DNA of 64,000 bases from Prado023 sp963818445 (GTDB lineage Bacteria > Actinomycetota > Actinomycetes > S36-B12 > CAIYMF01): positions 1-64,000 of the forward strand of contig CAWFSG010000019.1 in assembly GCA_963818445.1 (NCBI GenBank). Reading direction: 5' to 3'. The notes beneath the pieces are model-generated. The model made no database searches. It was not told the DNA's origin and was given only the letters and a program-made list of their open reading frames with translations. Shown one piece after another: positions 48,268 to 57,418 of the stretch (position 1 is the stretch's first letter; each line of letters starts with the position of its first letter). A program made the position numbers and the translations under genes.

Positions 48268-48606
48268 TCAGTCGGGGATCGGCCCGGAGGCGAACAGGTC
48301 GTGGACCGAGATCGGGTAGTCCATGGCCGAGGCGATCCGCTCCGCGGCCATGACCACCCGCGCGGTGCCGGTGAGAGGCGCGGCGGCCACCAGGACCGCC
48401 TCCACCTCCGTGACGGTCAGGGCCGGCCCGGCTGCACCCGCGAGGTTGTACAGGTAGGACGACTCCGAGGCGTCGGAGGCGATCAGGCACGCCAGCCGGA
48501 CGAGCATGACCTCACGGTCGGGCAGGTCCGCGTTGTCGCGGGACGCCCGGGTCATGGCGTAGATCGTGGAGATGAGCGGCGAGCCGCCCTCCTGGACCGT
48601 GGTCAT
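48268..48606 (-). CDS. Carboxymuconolactone decarboxylase (AhpD-like) family protein
   Basis: The 112-aa protein has the CMD fold pattern (REVMLVRLACLIASDASESSY, EVEAVLVAAAPLTGTARVV). The CxxC of AhpD is absent, so a disulfide-reductase role is unlikely. Function is unknown. ATG 48606 has GAGGGGG upstream. The gene downstream is convergent with the FtsR-like gene. Confidence 0.8.
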   Translation of the reverse strand: MTTVQEGGSPLISTIYAMTRASRDNADLPDREVMLVRLACLIASDASESSYLYNLAGAAGPALTVTEVEAVLVAAAPLTGTARVVMAAERIASAMDYPISVHDLFASGPIPD

Positions 48607-48676
48607 CTGACCCCCTCGTCGTCGGTGGGGCCAGCATATTCGCCCCGTGGTGGGCTGGCGCGCGGCTCCGAGATCC

Positions 48677-48994
48677 TCAGGCACTCACTTCCGGGGCCGG
48701 GGCACCCCCGGCGACCACGACGTCGGAGTACTCCGGGTGCTTGCCGAGCCACCGTGCCATGAACGGGCACTGGGGGTCGACCAGCCTGCCGCGTGCCCGG
48801 AGGTCCTCGAACACGCCCTGAGCGAGGGTGAAGGCCATGCCCTGACCCGCGAACGCGGGCACGATCTCGACATGGATCAGCACGATGTGATCGTCCTGGT
48901 GCCGGTAGTCCACGAATCCGGCGAACTCCCCGTCGCTGAGGATCTCGTAGCGGCTGGCGTCCGCGCGGTCCACGACCGTGGTGGCAGCAGTCAT
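48677..48994 (-). CDS. Short GNAT-family N-acetyltransferase (YidJ/YjdJ-like)
   Basis: The 105-aa protein has the compact GNAT core YEILSDGEFAGFVDYR, VEIVPAFAGQGMAFTL (acetyl-CoA loop) and DPQCPFMARWLGKHPEY. Such proteins are small acetyltransferases whose substrate is unknown. It precedes the CMD-like gene on the same strand by 70 bp. Confidence 0.85.
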   Translation of the reverse strand: MTAATTVVDRADASRYEILSDGEFAGFVDYRHQDDHIVLIHVEIVPAFAGQGMAFTLAQGVFEDLRARGRLVDPQCPFMARWLGKHPEYSDVVVAGGAPAPEVSA

Positions 48995-49163
48995 GGGCAG
49001 GATTCTGGACCGGTTCGGCCCGGACGGCCACTCGTCGCCGACGTCAGGGACCAGCGTGCACCGCTGACGTGAGCAACCGGTCCCGCTGAGCGGGTAGCCA
49101 TGCCAGAGGAGGACCGGCCGTCGTGCACCCTGACCGCGCTGTGCGACGGTTCCGGCCGGGTCC

Positions 49164-50097
49164 CTACTGGGTGAAGGTGTTGCAGCGGTTGATGTCGCCG
49201 CTGTTGTAGCCGACCAGGTACCACTGCTGACGCTGCTGTGCCGATCCGTGGGTCCATGACTCAGGGTTCACCCGTTGGCCGGCGCCGGCCTGGATCCGGT
49301 CGTCACCGACCGCGGCAGCCGCGTTCTGGGCGTCGGCGAGCTCTGCCTGCGTGATCGTCAGGTTGCCGCGGTCGTTGGCCATCCGGCCCCACACGCCGGC
49401 GAAGCAGTCGGCCTGCAGCTCCATCTTGACGCTCAGCGCATTGGCGTCCTGGCTGTCCTGTGCCTGCTGGGCGCGAACCTGCTTCTCGATGCCGGTGATG
49501 TTCTGCAGGTGGTGGCCGAACTCGTGGGCCATGATGTAGACGTTCGCGTAGTCGCCCTTCACGCCGAGCTTGTTGAGCTGGTCGGCGAAGCCGAGGTCGA
49601 AGTAGATGCGCTGGTCGCCGGGGCAGTAGAAGGGGCCGACGGCCGTCGAGGCGGGGCCACAGGCCGTGTTGACCGAGTTGCTGAAGAACACCAGGCGCGG
49701 CGCGTTGTAGGTCTGGCCCAGTCGCGCGAACTCCGCCTCCCAGACCTCGTCGGTCTCGTTGAAGGCCTTGGTCAGCAGGCAGTCGGGGTACTGCTGGATC
49801 GCTCCGCTGGTGTTGCAGCGGGCCTCCAGGTCCTGGGCTGCGCCGTCCGGCGGGGCGATCGGCTGCTGGCCGCTGCTGAACAGCCCGCCACCGCCGCCGA
49901 ACACCATCAGGCCACCGATCAGGAGCAGGGCCAGGAGCATCCCCTTGCCGCCCTTGCCCCGCATCAGCATGGCGATCAGTCCGGCGGTCGCGGCACCGCC
50001 CATGCCACCCCCGCCCATGCCCACCTCCACCGGACCTGCCGCGTCCGCGAAGGTCGTCGACCTTGCTGGTGTCGACCCTGTCGTCGTCGAACTGCAT
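49164..50097 (-). CDS. YpfJ-like neutral zinc metallopeptidase, one frame shift
   Basis: The ~310-aa membrane-tethered peptidase has a short cytoplasmic start (MQFDDDRVDTSKVDDLRGR), a Gly-rich segment, one transmembrane helix (GMLLALLLIGGLMVFGG) and an extracytoplasmic metalloprotease domain with zinc site AHEFGHHLQ. The frame is lost in a G-run near 50025, where GGG appears to hold one extra base; the natural reading is RSGGGGMGGGGMGG. Restoring it joins the two halves. ATG 50097 matches the family N-terminus. Substrate is unknown. Confidence 0.85.
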
Positions 50098-50219
50098 CTC
50101 TCGCCCCTTCACTGTGCGCGCGCCAGAGGTGTGTGCAGGTGCTCCGTGGGGAGTCGGTACCGCCCGTCACATGGTGGCAGCCTGAGGCACGGTCGGCCAT
50201 CTGAACCTGCGTGGCCGGG

Positions 50220-50225
50220 TAAACT
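50220..50225 (+). promoter_or_regulatory. -10-like TAAACT of the ABC-F gene
   Basis: TAAACT is exactly 6 nt before the GTG at 50232, with no Shine-Dalgarno. A leaderless transcript is predicted. Confidence 0.55.
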
Positions 50226-50231
50226 CGGGCA

Positions 50232-51830
50232 GTGATCGCAACGTCTGAGCTGGAGGTACGGGCCGGCGCCCGCCTGCTGATGTCAGGCGTGTCGATCCGG
50301 ATCGGCGACGGGGACCGGGTCGGCCTGGTGGGCCGCAACGGAGCCGGCAAGACCACCCTGATGCGGATCCTCGCGGGGGAGACCATCCCCGAGGCCGGGA
50401 CCGTGACCCGCAGCGGCAGCATCGGGTACCTGCCCCAGGACCCCCGGACCGGGAACATGGACCAGAGCGCGCGCGAGCGGATCCTGGATGCGCGCGGCCT
50501 GCGCGACGTGATCCGGCGGCTGCGCCGCGCTGAGGCAGCGATGGGCGACACCGATCCCGACATCCGCGACGACGCGATGCGGCGCTACGACCGGGCCCAG
50601 TCCGAGTTCCTCGCCCTGGATGGGTACGCGGCCGAGGCGCAGGCTGCCTCAGTCGCTGCCGGCCTGGGGATCACCGAGCGCAACCTCGGCCAAGCCCTGC
50701 GCACCCTCTCCGGCGGTCAGCGCCGGCGCGTGGAGCTGGCCCGCATCCTGTTCAGTGAGGCGAGCACCCTGCTCCTCGACGAGCCCACCAACCACCTCGA
50801 TGCCGACTCGATCGTGTGGCTGCGGGGGTACCTGGCGACGCACAAGGGCGGGTTGGTGGTGATCAGCCACGACGTGGGCCTGCTCGACTCGGCCGTGAAC
50901 AAGGTGTTCCACCTGGACGCCAACCGGTGTGTCATCGACGTGTACAACGTCGGCTGGAGCACCTACCTCAAGCAGCGCGAGACCGATGAGAAGCGCCGGC
51001 ACCGGGAGCGAGCCAACGCCGAGAAGCAGGCAGCGGTCCTGCAGACGCAGGCCGACAAGATGCGCGCCAAGGCGACCAAGGCGCGGGCGGCCCACTCGAT
51101 GGAGAAGCGTGCGGAGCGCCTGCTGTCCGGCCTCGAGGATCAGCGGGCCAACGACCGTGTCGCCAAGTTGCGGTTCCCCGAGCCCGCGGCATGTGGGCGC
51201 ACGCCGCTGCGGGCGATGGAGCTGAGCAAGTCCTACGGATCGCTCGAGGTCTTCGTCGATGTGGAGCTGGCCATCGACCGGGGGGCCCGCGTGGTCATCC
51301 TCGGCCTCAACGGAGCCGGGAAGACGACCCTCCTGCGCATCCTGGCCGGAGTCGAGGAACCGGACACGGGTGACGTCCTGCCGGGCCACGGTCTCAGGCT
51401 GGGCTACTACGCCCAGGAGCACGACACCCTGGACCCGCAGGCGACGGTCCTGGACAACATGCTGCACGCCGCCGGAGCCATGAGCGCCACCGAGTGCCGC
51501 AGCGTCCTGGGGCAGTTCCTGTTCACGGGCGACGACGTCGACAAGCCCGCACATGTGCTCTCCGGCGGGGAGAAGACCCGCCTGGCGCTGGCCACGCTCG
51601 TGGTATCAGGAGCCAACGTCCTGCTGCTCGACGAGCCGACCAACAACCTCGATCCGGCCAGTCGCGAGGAGGTGCTCGGCGCCCTGGGCACGTACAAGGG
51701 GGCGGTCATCCTCGTGACCCACGATGAGGGAGCCGTCCAGGCCCTGGCCCCCGAGAAGGTGCTCCTGCTGCCCGATGCCGTGGAGGACCTCTGGCGCGAG
51801 GACTACCTGGACCTGGTCGCGCTGGCCTGA
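50232..51830 (+). CDS. ABC-F family ATPase
   Basis: The 532-aa soluble protein has two ABC modules: Walker A GRNGAGKTT (about residue 37) and GLNGAGKTT (about 358), signatures LSGGQRRRVELA and LSGGEKTRLALA, and two LLDEPTNxLD boxes. The linker helix (~245-305, KRRHRERANAEKQAA) is of the charged ABC-F type. No transmembrane segment is present. ABC-F proteins act on ribosomes or translation; whether this is housekeeping or resistance cannot be told. A hairpin follows. Confidence 0.95.
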   Translation: MIATSELEVRAGARLLMSGVSIRIGDGDRVGLVGRNGAGKTTLMRILAGETIPEAGTVTRSGSIGYLPQDPRTGNMDQSARERILDARGLRDVIRRLRRAEAAMGDTDPDIRDDAMRRYDRAQSEFLALDGYAAEAQAASVAAGLGITERNLGQALRTLSGGQRRRVELARILFSEASTLLLDEPTNHLDADSIVWLRGYLATHKGGLVVISHDVGLLDSAVNKVFHLDANRCVIDVYNVGWSTYLKQRETDEKRRHRERANAEKQAAVLQTQADKMRAKATKARAAHSMEKRAERLLSGLEDQRANDRVAKLRFPEPAACGRTPLRAMELSKSYGSLEVFVDVELAIDRGARVVILGLNGAGKTTLLRILAGVEEPDTGDVLPGHGLRLGYYAQEHDTLDPQATVLDNMLHAAGAMSATECRSVLGQFLFTGDDVDKPAHVLSGGEKTRLALATLVVSGANVLLLDEPTNNLDPASREEVLGALGTYKGAVILVTHDEGAVQALAPEKVLLLPDAVEDLWREDYLDLVALA

Positions 51831-51844
51831 CGCGGCACGGGGCC

Positions 51845-51867
51845 GCGGGTTGACGCCACGAACCCGC
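51845..51867 (+). terminator. Hairpin after the ABC-F gene
   Basis: GCGGGTT (51845-51851) pairs perfectly with AACCCGC (51861-51867) around 9 nt, 14 bp after the stop. Confidence 0.5.
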
Positions 51868-51948
51868 ACTCCCGAGATGCGATCTTGAACGGGAATAGCC
51901 ATAGTGGGCGCGCAAGTCGGTCACGTTGGCCGGGCGAAGGGGGAGATG

Positions 51949-52173
51949 ATGGCGCAGAAGGCACGTGCCGCGCGGGTGACGGGGCAGCAGCGAGCGGAGC
52001 TCGCGCGTTCGTTGGAGGTCCAGTACCGAGCGGGCGCGAGCATCCGTGAGCTGTCGGCCACCACCGGGCGGTCCTACGGGTTCATCCACCGGATGCTCAC
52101 GGACGCCGGGGTGCCGCTGCGCGGACGCGGAGGGGCCACCCGGGATCGAACCACGAGGCTGGCTGCTGGTTGA
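51949..52173 (+). CDS. Small conserved helix-turn-helix protein
   Basis: The 74-aa protein has a single HTH (YRAGASIRELSATTGRSYGF, then IHRMLTDAGVPLRGRGGATR). Proteins with this same VTG...GRSYGFxHRML...GRGGATR pattern are conserved across actinobacteria; function is unknown. ATG 51949 is chosen from that alignment; ATG 51946 and GTG 51904 are alternatives. GGGGGAG precedes it closely. Its 3' end meets the enoyl-CoA hydratase gene. Confidence 0.82.
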   Translation: MAQKARAARVTGQQRAELARSLEVQYRAGASIRELSATTGRSYGFIHRMLTDAGVPLRGRGGATRDRTTRLAAG

Positions 52174-52181
52174 CTGCTCGT

Positions 52182-52976
52182 ATGACCGAGACGAGCGCCC
52201 TTGCCCTGGACCTGACCGACGGAATCCTCACGGTGCGGCTGAACCGCCCGGAGAGTCGCAACGCGCAGGGGCCGGCCCTGTGGCGGGAGCTGGCAGCGAT
52301 CGGCGCGAACCTGGATCCGGCGGTGCGCGCCATCGTCCTCTCAGCCGAGGGGCCGTCGTTCTCGGCCGGGCTGGATCGACGGATGCTCAGCCCGGAGGGC
52401 ATCCCCGGCGAGGGCTCGCTGCTCCAGTTCGCGACGATGCAGCCCGCCGAGCTCGACGCGCGGATCGCGGTCTACCAGGAGGCGTTCTCGTGGTGGCGGC
52501 GCAGTCCGGTGGTGACCGTCGCGGCCGTCGGCGGGCATGCCGTGGGCGCCGGGTTCCAGCTGGCGCTGGGGTGTGATGTGATCGTCGTCGCCGACGATGT
52601 CCAGTTCTCGATGAAGGAGCCGAGCCTCGGGCTCGTGCCCGACCTCGGGGGCACCCTCCCGCTGGTCGAGGCTGTCGGCTACTCGCGTGCGCTCGAACTG
52701 GTCGTCAGCGGTCGTTGGGTCCATGCCGAGGAGGCAGTTCGGATCGGCCTGGCCCTCAAAGCCGTTCCCCGTGCCGAGCTCGACGCGGCTGCACGGGAGG
52801 TCGCTGTGGGCTGTGCGAGCGCGCTGCCAGGAGCGGTCGCGAGTACGAAGGCGCTGCTGCGTGACGCCCTGAACCCCGGGGGGTTCGCCTCCGCGCACGA
52901 CGCCCAGATGGCCGACGAGCGGGCCGCCCAGGGAGGCCGCATCCGTGAGCTGGCGGCCATGTTCGCCGGTCGCTGA
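52182..52976 (+). CDS. Enoyl-CoA hydratase/isomerase family protein
   Basis: The 264-aa crotonase-fold protein has the oxyanion-hole segments FSAGLDRRML and AVGGHAVGAGFQLALGCDV. The second-half PSLGLVPDLGGTLPL region is typical, though the usual hydratase Glu pair is not clearly present, so an isomerase or other crotonase activity is possible. ATG 52182 follows the HTH stop by 8 bp. The ABC-F/HTH/enoyl-CoA hydratase order is often kept in actinobacteria. Confidence 0.92.
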   Translation: MTETSALALDLTDGILTVRLNRPESRNAQGPALWRELAAIGANLDPAVRAIVLSAEGPSFSAGLDRRMLSPEGIPGEGSLLQFATMQPAELDARIAVYQEAFSWWRRSPVVTVAAVGGHAVGAGFQLALGCDVIVVADDVQFSMKEPSLGLVPDLGGTLPLVEAVGYSRALELVVSGRWVHAEEAVRIGLALKAVPRAELDAAAREVAVGCASALPGAVASTKALLRDALNPGGFASAHDAQMADERAAQGGRIRELAAMFAGR

Positions 52977-53087
52977 CCCAGCATCGGCGGCCTGGAGACA
53001 CCTGTACTGAGCCCGCGCCGGCCTGCTCCGCGGGTGCGGGGGAACATCCAGCCGGCCACCGGTGTTGGGCACTCGGAGGGTTGAGAG

Positions 53088-54998
53088 ATGTCGATGTCGA
53101 TGGGGGGCGGTGGTCCCTGGCAGACCTACCGGTCATTCACCCGTGACCGGTCCGTCGCCGACCAGTCGATCACCCGGGGGACCATCACGCGGATCATGGG
53201 GTTCGCGCGGCCCTACCGCCGCGAGATCATCTGGTTCCTGGTGACCCTGGTCTTCTCGTCATTGCTGGTCGTCGCCCAGCCGCTGCTGTTCCGCAGGCTG
53301 ATCGACCAGGGCGTCACGGCGGGGAACTCGACCGTCGTGACAGTCTGCGCGATCCTCGTCCTGGTCCTTGCCCTCGTGGACGCGGCCGTCGGCCTCGTCG
53401 GGCGCTGGTACTCCTCACGCATCGGCGAGGGCCTGATCTTCGACCTGCGGACCCGGGTCTTCCGGCACGTGGAGAGCCAGCCGCTGGCGTTCTTCACCCG
53501 GACGCAGACCGGGGCCCTGATCTCGCGGCTGAACTCCGATGTCATCGGCGCCCAGCAGGCGTTCACCTCCACCCTGGGCGGGGTCGTCGGCAACGTGATC
53601 ACCCTGACGGTGATCCTCATCGCGATGTTCGCGCTGTCGTGGCCGATCACGGTGATCAGCCTGATCCTGCTTCCGCTGTTCCTGATCCCCGCCCGGTACA
53701 TGGGACGCCGCCTGCAGGCGCAGACCCGGGAGCAGATGCAGCTCAACGCCGACATGAGCTCGATGATGACTGAGCGCTTCAACGTCTCCGGGGCCCTGCT
53801 GGTCAAGCTGTTCGGGCGGCCGGAGGAGGAGGCCAGCACCTTCGCGGGCAAGGCCAGCCGGGTGCGCGACATCGGCGTGGAGATCGCGATGTCGAACCGC
53901 TACTTCTTCACCGCACTGACGCTCGTGGCCTCCGTGGCGACGGCCATTGCCTACGGCGTCGGCGGCAACCTGGTGATCGACGGGACGCTGACGATCGGCA
54001 CCCTGCTGGCGATCACCGCGCTCCTTGCCCGGCTGTACGGACCACTGACCGCCCTGAGCAACGTCCGGGTCGACGTCATGACGGCCCTGGTGTCCTTCGA
54101 GCGGGTGTTCGAGGTCCTGGACCTCGAACCGCTGGTCTCCGAGGCGCCCGATGCCGTCGACATCCCGGCGGGCCCCACCGCGGTGGAGTTCCGCGACGTG
54201 CACTTCACCTACCCCGGCGCGGACGAAGTCTCGCTCGCGTCGCTGGAGTCCGTCGCGCGCCCGGATTCGCGTGGGCGCGGCGAGCCGGTGCTGACCGGCG
54301 TCGACTTCCGGATCGAGCCGGGCCAGATGTTCGCTCTCGTCGGGCCGTCCGGCGCCGGCAAGTCGACGATCACCAGCCTCGTGACCCGGCTGTACGACGC
54401 CACCTCGGGCGAGGTGCTCGTGGGCGGGGTCGATGTGCGCGACGCGACGCTGTCCAGCCTGTCGGATGCCATCGGGGTCGTCACTCAGGACTCGCACATG
54501 TTCCACGACTCGATCCGGGGCAACCTCACCTACGCCCGGCCCGGTGCGACAGATGAGGAGCTGATCGCCGCCTGCCGGGATGCGCAGATCGGTGACCTGC
54601 TGGCATCCCTGCCCGACGGCCTGGACACCGTGGTGGGGGAGCGCGGGTACCGGCTCTCGGGCGGCGAGAAGCAGCGGCTGGCCATCGCCCGGCTGCTGCT
54701 CAAGGCCCCGAACGTCGTGGTGCTCGACGAGGCCACCGCGCACCTGGACTCCGAGAGTGAGGCGGCCGTCCAGCGGGCCCTGGCCACGGCGCTGGCGGGC
54801 CGGACGTCGTTGGTGGTCGCCCACCGGCTCTCGACGATCCGGGCCGCGGACCAGATCCTCGTGATCGACGGGGGCCGGGTGGTCCAGCGCGGGACGCACG
54901 ACGAGCTGCTCGCTGCCGGCGGCCTGTACGCCGACCTCTCGCGCACCCAGTTCGGTGCCGACCTCGAGTCCGATGACGCCGACCTGGCCTACTCCTGA
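53088..54998 (+). CDS. ABC exporter (fused permease and ATPase)
   Basis: The 636-aa protein joins an exporter-type membrane domain (six helices, residues ~40-350; HVESQPLAFFTRTQTGALISRL) to an ATPase domain (~365-620) with Walker A GPSGAGKST, signature LSGGEKQRLAIARLL and VVLDEATAHLD. A Gly-rich leader precedes the first helix. It would act as a homodimer or with a partner; the substrate is unknown. GGAGGG lies 7 nt before the ATG. Confidence 0.95.
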   Translation: MSMSMGGGGPWQTYRSFTRDRSVADQSITRGTITRIMGFARPYRREIIWFLVTLVFSSLLVVAQPLLFRRLIDQGVTAGNSTVVTVCAILVLVLALVDAAVGLVGRWYSSRIGEGLIFDLRTRVFRHVESQPLAFFTRTQTGALISRLNSDVIGAQQAFTSTLGGVVGNVITLTVILIAMFALSWPITVISLILLPLFLIPARYMGRRLQAQTREQMQLNADMSSMMTERFNVSGALLVKLFGRPEEEASTFAGKASRVRDIGVEIAMSNRYFFTALTLVASVATAIAYGVGGNLVIDGTLTIGTLLAITALLARLYGPLTALSNVRVDVMTALVSFERVFEVLDLEPLVSEAPDAVDIPAGPTAVEFRDVHFTYPGADEVSLASLESVARPDSRGRGEPVLTGVDFRIEPGQMFALVGPSGAGKSTITSLVTRLYDATSGEVLVGGVDVRDATLSSLSDAIGVVTQDSHMFHDSIRGNLTYARPGATDEELIAACRDAQIGDLLASLPDGLDTVVGERGYRLSGGEKQRLAIARLLLKAPNVVVLDEATAHLDSESEAAVQRALATALAGRTSLVVAHRLSTIRAADQILVIDGGRVVQRGTHDELLAAGGLYADLSRTQFGADLESDDADLAYS

Positions 54999-55034
54999 GC
55001 CTGTGGCGTTCGCGATGTCCGGAAGCGTGAACCC

Positions 55035-55463
55035 GTGTCCGGCCCGTTGAGGCTCCGGGGAGCGGTGTCGATCCCCGAGTCGGAGCTGGCGTGGCGGTTC
55101 TCCCGGTCCTCGGGTCCCGGTGGCCAGGGTGTGAACACCACCGACTCCCGTGTCGAGCTGCTCTTCGACGTGGCCGCGTCCCCGTCCCTGAGCCCCTCAC
55201 TGCGCGCCCGCGCCCTCGCCCGGCTGGGCGCCCGGCTGTCCGACGGCGTGCTGTCGGTCACCTCATCCGAGCACCGCTCCCAGCTGCGCAACCGGGAGGA
55301 GGCCGAGCGCCGCATGACCGCGATCCTGTCCGACGCGATCGCACCGCCGCCGAGGCCGCGGCGGCCCACGAAACCGACCAAGGGCTCGGTGAACCGTCGC
55401 ATCGAGGTCAAGAAGCGCCGCTCCGAGGTCAAGCGCCTGCGCCGCCCGGACGGGCGGGAGTGA
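55035..55463 (+). CDS. arfB: Peptidyl-tRNA hydrolase ArfB
   Basis: The 142-aa protein is a release-factor-like hydrolase that rescues stalled ribosomes. The catalytic GGQ is at residues 29-31 (SSGPGGQGVN) and the C-terminal basic tail (VNRRIEVKKRRSEVKRLRR) binds the mRNA channel. It lacks the codon-recognition domain of a release factor. AAGCGT 6 nt before the GTG is a possible leaderless -10. Confidence 0.94.
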   Translation: MSGPLRLRGAVSIPESELAWRFSRSSGPGGQGVNTTDSRVELLFDVAASPSLSPSLRARALARLGARLSDGVLSVTSSEHRSQLRNREEAERRMTAILSDAIAPPPRPRRPTKPTKGSVNRRIEVKKRRSEVKRLRRPDGRE

Positions 55464-55487
55464 GCGGGCCCGGCGATCGACCGCGAG

Positions 55488-56279
55488 TCACAGCGCCCGC
55501 AGGGAACCGCCGTCGATCGGGATCAGGCTGCCGGTGATGTACGAGGAGGCCGGGCTGAGCAGGAACGCGGCCAGCCGACCGAACTCAGCCGGGTCGCCGT
55601 AACGGCCCAGCGGGATCGCGGCCTCGTTGCGTCGCCGGGCCGCCTGGGCGTTGCCCTGCGCGGAGTCCAGGGCGATCGTGCGATCCGTGGCGATCCGACC
55701 GGGCATCACGCCGTTCACCCGGATCCCGCGGGGTCCGAGCTCGTCGGCGAAGTCCTTGACGAGCATCGCGAGGCCCGGGCGGAGTCCGTTGCTGGCGGTG
55801 AGGCCCGGGATGGGGGACTTCGCCGAGGTCGACAGGACCGCCAGCAGCGATGCCCCCGAGCCGATCGGGGCGTCGGGGTCGACGGTGGCAGCCGACGCGA
55901 CGGCACGCATCATCCGGACTGCCCCGAGGTGGACAGACTCGAAGCTGGCACGCCACTGCTCGTCGGTCACGGTCATGGGCGTCCCGGTTGCCGGACCACC
56001 GACGCTGATGAGCGCACCGTCGAGCCGCCCGAACCGACCCACAGCGCCGGCCACGAGCCGCTCAGCGGAATCGGGATCAGCAAGGTCGGCGGGGATCGCC
56101 ACGGCGTTGGCCCGGCCCAGGCGATCCAGGGCGGTGGCGAGTTCCCTGCCGTCCCGTGCGCAGAGCACGACCGTGGCGCCCTCGGCGACGAGGACCTCCG
56201 CGGTGGCCAGGCCGAGCCCCCGTGAGGCCCCGGTGAGCAGGTAGGTACGTCCAGCGAGTCCCAGATCCATGGTCCGCAT
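55488..56279 (-). CDS. Atypical short-chain dehydrogenase/reductase lacking the catalytic Tyr
   Basis: The 263-aa protein has the NAD(P) motif TGASRGLGLA (residues ~17-26), NAG-like ISVGGPATG and the C-terminal PGRIATDR and YITGSLIPIDGG. Where the family has Tyr-x3-Lys the sequence reads TASNGLRPGL, so the catalytic Tyr and Lys are replaced. It may be inactive or use another chemistry. Start is ATG 56279 with GGGAG a few bases upstream; ATG 56270 is close. Confidence 0.88.
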   Translation of the reverse strand: MRTMDLGLAGRTYLLTGASRGLGLATAEVLVAEGATVVLCARDGRELATALDRLGRANAVAIPADLADPDSAERLVAGAVGRFGRLDGALISVGGPATGTPMTVTDEQWRASFESVHLGAVRMMRAVASAATVDPDAPIGSGASLLAVLSTSAKSPIPGLTASNGLRPGLAMLVKDFADELGPRGIRVNGVMPGRIATDRTIALDSAQGNAQAARRRNEAAIPLGRYGDPAEFGRLAAFLLSPASSYITGSLIPIDGGSLRAL

Positions 56280-56482
56280 TGTGCTCCCGATCCGGGCCGG
56301 GATGGGGGAGCCGCTCCGGGGCCGCCGCCTTCCGGCGCGCGGTGCGGTGCGCGCGGCACCGCACCCACCCGATCGATCCGCGTGTCGGACCGTCGGCGGT
56401 CGCTACGGCGGTTGGATCCGGGATCGAGCCGAGCGAAAGCGGACTGATCGCGGGGGCGTGGGTGTCGGCCGGGCGGGGCGCG

Positions 56483-57376
56483 TCAGGTGACGGGGGACCA
56501 GTGGGTGGTCGCCTCCGGCTCGCGGCCGCACGACAGCAGGGCCGAACCGCCGGTGCGCACGAGGCCGACTGCCAGCGACCGGCCCGGTTCGTGGGCGTCC
56601 CAGCCGCGCACGGTGGCGCCCAGCCGGTCGGGATCGCGTGCGCGTCCAGGTCCACGCCCAGGGGGTCCAGGTCGACCTGTAGCGGCGAGAGGGCGTCGTA
56701 CCCGGTGACCCTCCGTGCGTGGACGTCAGCGACCTGGGCAGGCTGCGTCGAGGGTGCTGAGACCCGCGCAGGGCTCACATCCAGGAGTCCGCCCGGCATG
56801 GCGGCCTGTGCGATCAGGTCGGTGGCAGCTGGACTCGTCCAGCCTCCCGTGCAGCGCTCCGATCGGCAGGAGCAGGGCCGTCGGGCGCGAACCGGTGACC
56901 ACCGAGGTGGGTGCACGTCAGAACGCGATCCCGGCGACGGCCTCGCCACAGCGCGTCGGCCAGCCGACCACCCTCGTGCCCGCAGCAGCGGTCGCGTCGG
57001 CCGTTGGCACAGACGAGCAGCAGTGGGTCCTGGTCCGGCCGACCCCAGTCGCGCAACGATCCCGCCGCGATGTCCGACAGGTCCCACTCGGCCACGTCCT
57101 CGGGCCGGTCGATGAGTCCGACCCGCAGCGTCGGTATCCCCGTCGCGTAGCCGACCCACACCCGAACACCGTCTGGTTCGTGGGGCGACGGGCTCGTCCA
57201 CGGCTTCGCTCGCGGCCCTCGTACCATCAGGACCCGTACGCCGTGACCGCTGCGGGTCAGGTCGGCATCGCCCCACCCCAGGGGGTGCTCCACGGCGACC
57301 CACACGTCAGCCCGCGGCGCCGTGCCGGCCATCGGCTCTGCGGCCGCCGGGAGACCTCGCTGCACCGGGGGCCCAC
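56483..57376 (-). pseudogene. Sucrase/ferredoxin-like 2Fe-2S protein, broken by four frame shifts
   Basis: From GTG 57376 the pieces read MGPRCSEVS, then AAEPMAGTAPRADVW..., CANGRRDRCCG (Cys ligands), CTHLGGHRFAP, then TALLLPIGALHGRLDES, then AATDLIAQAAMPGG and VADVHARRVTGYDALS, and last DRLGATVRGWDAH...HWSPVT, stop 56483. Frame changes occur near 57343 (-1), 56895 (+1), 56830 (+1) and 56655 (-1), and they cancel, so the span is 298 codons. That is the usual family length (thioredoxin-like fold with a 2Fe-2S cluster). Sequence error is more likely than decay since every motif is kept. Function of the family is unclear. Confidence 0.78.
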
Positions 57377-57418
57377 CTGGGCCCGCGGCTCCGTCACCGA
57401 GGGACCCGGGCAGACCGG

